Source: Streptomyces sp. DSM 15324 (GTDB lineage Bacteria > Actinomycetota > Actinomycetes > Streptomycetales > Streptomycetaceae). Taken from it: DNA of 64,000 nucleotides. The notes below the pieces were generated by a model, which was not told the DNA's origin, made no database searches, and saw only the letters and a program-made list of their open reading frames with translations. A program made the translations under genes and the position numbers. Where the stretch lies: positions 318,405 to 382,404 of the forward strand of contig NZ_KQ949024.1 in NCBI RefSeq assembly GCF_001514285.1. The letters are read 5' to 3'. Shown here piece after piece: positions 58,738-64,000 of this stretch. Every line of letters starts with the position of its first letter. Position 1 is the first letter of the stretch.

Positions 58738-60237
58738 TCAGGAGCCCGTGCACTCCTGGCCGTTGAGCGTGAAGTCCGACGGCGCCGCGTTGGTGTCCTG
58801 CCAGGAGGCGAGGAACCCGAAGGTGACGGTGGAGCCCGCCGCGACGGAGCGGTTGTAGTCGGCGGCGGTCGCGGTGACCCGGTCGCCCCGCTGGCCGACG
58901 CTCGCGTCCCACATCTGGTCCACGTGCTGCCCGTCCGCGAAGGACCAGGCGACCCGCCAGGAGTCCAGGGCGGTGGGCGAGGTGAACGTGACGCTGGCCT
59001 GGAAGCCGTCGGGCCACTGGTTGACGAGCTCGTAGCGGACCTCGCAGACGCCCGCCTTCGGGGTCTCGCCGCCACCGGTGGCGGTGCCGGCCGTGGCCGA
59101 GGAGGTCCCCTGCGGTTCGGGGTCGGGCTTCTCGTCGCCGTGCGCGCCGGTGCCCGGCGTGTCGCTGCCGGACGGGGCCGGGGACGCCGACACCGGGTGG
59201 GCGGAGGTCACGGGCGAGCCGGAGGCGGGCACGGTGGAGCCCGGGCCGGCCACCGGGGTGGTGTCCGTGGGGATCGTCTGCGCCTCGGTGCCGCTGTCGC
59301 CGCCGAACGGCATCAGCGACGCGGCGAGCGCCAGCCCCGAGACCAGGACGGCGGCGGCGAGCAGCCCGTGGCGCCGCAGGCGGGCCTTGTGGGCCGCGGC
59401 CCGCTCCGCCTGGCCCTGCGGGTCCGGCCCGTCGGGGTGTCCGGCGCCGAGGCGGACCTCGGCGGCGCGGCGGCGGCGCTCCAGGTAGGCGAGACCGCCC
59501 CAGCCGATGACTCCGCCGGCGAGCGCGGCGGGCAGTCCGCCGCCATGCAGCCGCAGACAGGCGGCGGCCTCGGCGCACTCCACACACGTGGCGAGGTGCC
59601 GGGAGAGGTCGTCGGGGGTGTCGGCGCCGGGCGAGCGGGTGACGGCGTCGAGCAGCCGGACGTAGGAGCGGCACTCCGCGCTCATCGGCGTGTCGAGGTG
59701 GTTGCGGTGGCAGCGGTCGCGGAACAGGCCGCGGACGGCGTTGAGTTCCTCGACGGAGGCGTCCGGGTCGAGGCCCTGGCGTCGGACGACGGTGCGCAGC
59801 GGAAGCGCCTCCACCTCCGCCAGCCACAGCAGGGTGGCGTCCGACTCGCCCATGTCGCGCAGTCCGCGCAGGGCGATCGGGCGGCTCAGCGGCGGGCCGA
59901 CGTAGCGCCAGGCCTTGTCCGAGTTGAGCCACAGCCTCAGGTCGGGGTCGAGCTTGTGGCCCTGTCCCTCGGACTCCCAGGCGGCCGCGGTGTTGCGTAC
60001 GGCGGTCAGCAGCAGGGGAATCCGGGGCAGCCGGGACGAGCGGCGGCCGGCACCTCGTGCGGTACCGCCGTCGTCGGCGCGGGCCTCCTGTATGCCGAGC
60101 GCGAACGCCTCGCGGGCCAGCTGGTTGGCCGCGGTCGAGCCGGACGTGCACAGGTCCGCGTACGACAGGACGGCGTCCCAGCACTCGGAGAACAGCGCGG
60201 CCTCCGCGGCGTCCTTCGGGGTCGGCAGGTCGGGCAT
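58738..60237 (-). CDS. Membrane protein: sigma-like region, zinc finger, membrane helix and extracellular CBM2 domain
   Basis: 499 residues from ATG at 60237 (AGGAG four bases upstream). The first ~200 residues resemble ECF-type sigma regions in length and helix pattern. HLATCVECAEAAACLRLH near 213-230 is an anti-sigma-type zinc finger. A membrane helix (LLAAAVLVSGLALAASL) is at about 290-310, followed by a Thr/Ser/Pro linker. The last ~108 residues are a family 2 carbohydrate-binding module with the aromatic set of NQWPDGF, SWRVAWSF, QMWDASV and SWQDTNAAPSDFTLNG. It looks like a receptor that binds cellulose or chitin outside and signals inside. Confidence 0.8.
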   Translation of the reverse strand: MPDLPTPKDAAEAALFSECWDAVLSYADLCTSGSTAANQLAREAFALGIQEARADDGGTARGAGRRSSRLPRIPLLLTAVRNTAAAWESEGQGHKLDPDLRLWLNSDKAWRYVGPPLSRPIALRGLRDMGESDATLLWLAEVEALPLRTVVRRQGLDPDASVEELNAVRGLFRDRCHRNHLDTPMSAECRSYVRLLDAVTRSPGADTPDDLSRHLATCVECAEAAACLRLHGGGLPAALAGGVIGWGGLAYLERRRRAAEVRLGAGHPDGPDPQGQAERAAAHKARLRRHGLLAAAVLVSGLALAASLMPFGGDSGTEAQTIPTDTTPVAGPGSTVPASGSPVTSAHPVSASPAPSGSDTPGTGAHGDEKPDPEPQGTSSATAGTATGGGETPKAGVCEVRYELVNQWPDGFQASVTFTSPTALDSWRVAWSFADGQHVDQMWDASVGQRGDRVTATAADYNRSVAAGSTVTFGFLASWQDTNAAPSDFTLNGQECTGS

Positions 60238-60475
60238 GTGACTCCTGCATCAAAATGCGAGGTCAACTCACCATGACGGCAATGGGGTTGGGGGGAACCT
60301 CGCGGCAGACACCGAGGATTTCACGTTTCTCACACAACTGACAAGCGCCCTGTTCAGATGTCATGTAAGGACGTCCTGACCAGGGACCGCGCCGCTCCTC
60401 CGCCCTGGAGTACGGACGCGGACCCCGATGTGTTCAACTCCGGGGCCCGCCCGTTCTCTGACGGCGGTTCCGGGA

Positions 60476-63264
<2,789 letters not shown>

Positions 63265-63321
63265 ACGCGCCACCCGGGCACGGGGGCGCGGCGGACTTTA
63301 TAAAGCCCCTTTCCTAACCCC

Positions 63322-63350
63322 TTGTCGAACGTCGTGGCACGCCATAGCCT
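63322..63350 (+). promoter_or_regulatory. Vegetative-type promoter of the ROK gene
   Basis: TTGTCG at 63322-63327 and TAGCCT at 63345-63350 are spaced 17 bp. A 10-bp palindrome, CTTTATAAAG, sits just upstream at 63296-63305. Confidence 0.6.
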
Positions 63351-63411
63351 GTCGCCGCGCCGGTGCCGTCGCCACTACCGGCCTCGGCGCCGGGCCGGCG
63401 AAGGGAGCTCG

Positions 63412-64000
63412 ATGAAGCGCGGCACATCACGGGACATCCGCACCGCGAACCGCTACGAGGTGCTGCGCCAGATCATCGCCTCCTCGCCCACCTCCCGGCA
63501 GGAGCTGGCGGCCGCGACGGGACTGTCCCTCGCCACGGTCGCCACACTCGTCGGCGAGCTGCTCGACCTGCGCATGATCACTGAGGTCGGGTTCGAGGAC
63601 TCGGCGGGCGGCCGCCCCCGGGGCCTCGTGGCCGTCAACGCGTCGGGGGGCGCGTTGATCGGTGTCGACATCGCCGAGACGTACGTCCATGTCGAGCTGT
63701 TCGACCTGGCGCTGAACGTCCTGGCCCGCGCCGAGGAGAACATGCGCCCCGGCGAGAGCCGCCCGGAGCAGGTGGTCGGGCATGTGACGGCGGCCGTGGG
63801 CTCGGTGGTCGCCCAGGCCGGGGTGGACGCGGCGCGGGTGCTGGGGGTCGGGGTGAGCGTGCCCGGCCAGGTGGACCGGGACACCGGTATCGCCGAGTAC
63901 GCGCCCAACTGGGACTGGCACGACGTGCCGTTGCTCGACCTGCTCTCCGAACACATCGCGTATCCCCTGTACCTGGACAATCCGCTGCGGGCCAGCGCGG
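63412..64000 (+). CDS. ROK family transcriptional regulator, 3' cut by window edge
   Basis: 196 codons visible from ATG 63412, with AAGGGAG at 63401-63407. The N-terminal winged helix-turn-helix has SRQELAAATGLSLATVATLVGEL, then the ROK sugar-kinase-like domain begins (GALIGVDIAETYVHVELFD, VGVSVPGQVD). Such proteins regulate sugar uptake operons in response to a sugar or sugar phosphate. The target genes are probably outside the window to the right. No stop is seen. Confidence 0.85.
   Translation, partial: MKRGTSRDIRTANRYEVLRQIIASSPTSRQELAAATGLSLATVATLVGELLDLRMITEVGFEDSAGGRPRGLVAVNASGGALIGVDIAETYVHVELFDLALNVLARAEENMRPGESRPEQVVGHVTAAVGSVVAQAGVDAARVLGVGVSVPGQVDRDTGIAEYAPNWDWHDVPLLDLLSEHIAYPLYLDNPLRASA

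Overview
The window is high-GC actinobacterial chromosome, almost certainly Streptomyces. The supporting signs are third-codon-position G/C throughout, frequent GTG and TTG starts, purine-rich ribosome sites, a DmdR/IdeR-type iron box, dispersed Streptomyces-type intergenic repeats, and families typical of the genus (DUF2637 protein, alditol oxidase, PucR and ROK regulators, CBM2-tipped sigma-like protein). I see no rRNA, tRNA, CRISPR array or intact insertion sequence.

1-19217 (+): sixteen co-directional genes that look like one exopolysaccharide cluster, cut at its left end. It starts inside an asparagine synthase and continues with a fused alcohol dehydrogenase/Gfo-Idh-MocA oxidoreductase, a heparinase II/III-type lyase and a beta-helix lipoprotein. 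It then has a Wzy-like polymerase, a GT4, a C-methyltransferase, a sugar-1-phosphate cytidylyltransferase, a PIG-L deacetylase, an SDR epimerase/dehydratase and a DUF4910 peptidase-like protein. It ends with a Wzx-like flippase, a GT2, a pyruvyl transferase, an RmlC-like epimerase and a class III aminotransferase. Eight junctions overlap by exactly 4 bp. The likely product is a pyruvylated polymer containing an unusual, possibly CDP-activated, C-methylated amino sugar.

19225-28122: small accessory genes (PAP2 phosphatase, DinB, MarR, VOC protein), the corrin genes cobH and cobK, and two copies of a membrane protein/YcnI copper module flanking cobHK. Partial duplications and gene remnants near 25.5 kb and 26.4-26.7 kb show past rearrangement.

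28259-41440: two molybdenum hydroxylase systems, one exported by Tat (two subunits) and one cytosolic (three subunits plus XdhC), the latter divergent from a PucR regulator. Between them lies a secreted-enzyme locus. It holds an 817-residue protein that joins a cutinase, an NlpC/P60 peptidase and four SH3-like repeats, a small secreted protein with one related repeat, and a divergent GH43-AbfB arabinofuranosidase.

41771-55009: regulators (PucR, GntR, an RsbW-like kinase, a PP2C-like protein), an iron-regulated FhuF-like protein, a DUF2637 protein and a PoxB-like enzyme. There is also a pair of head-to-head truncated genes at 48.8-50.1 kb, then a DUF456 protein and a methyltransferase.

55251-64000: DNA alkylation repair (Ada-AlkA fusion plus Ogt), RsgA GTPase preceded by a 24-codon ORF and a helically phased hexamer array, a sigma-like/zinc-finger/CBM2 membrane protein, a radical SAM protein with an uncommon cysteine spacing, a divergent alditol oxidase, and the start of a ROK regulator cut by the right edge.

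The best candidates for undescribed biology are the cutinase-NlpC/P60-SH3 protein with its small partner, the CBM2-tipped sigma-like protein, and the branched-sugar set inside the polysaccharide cluster.
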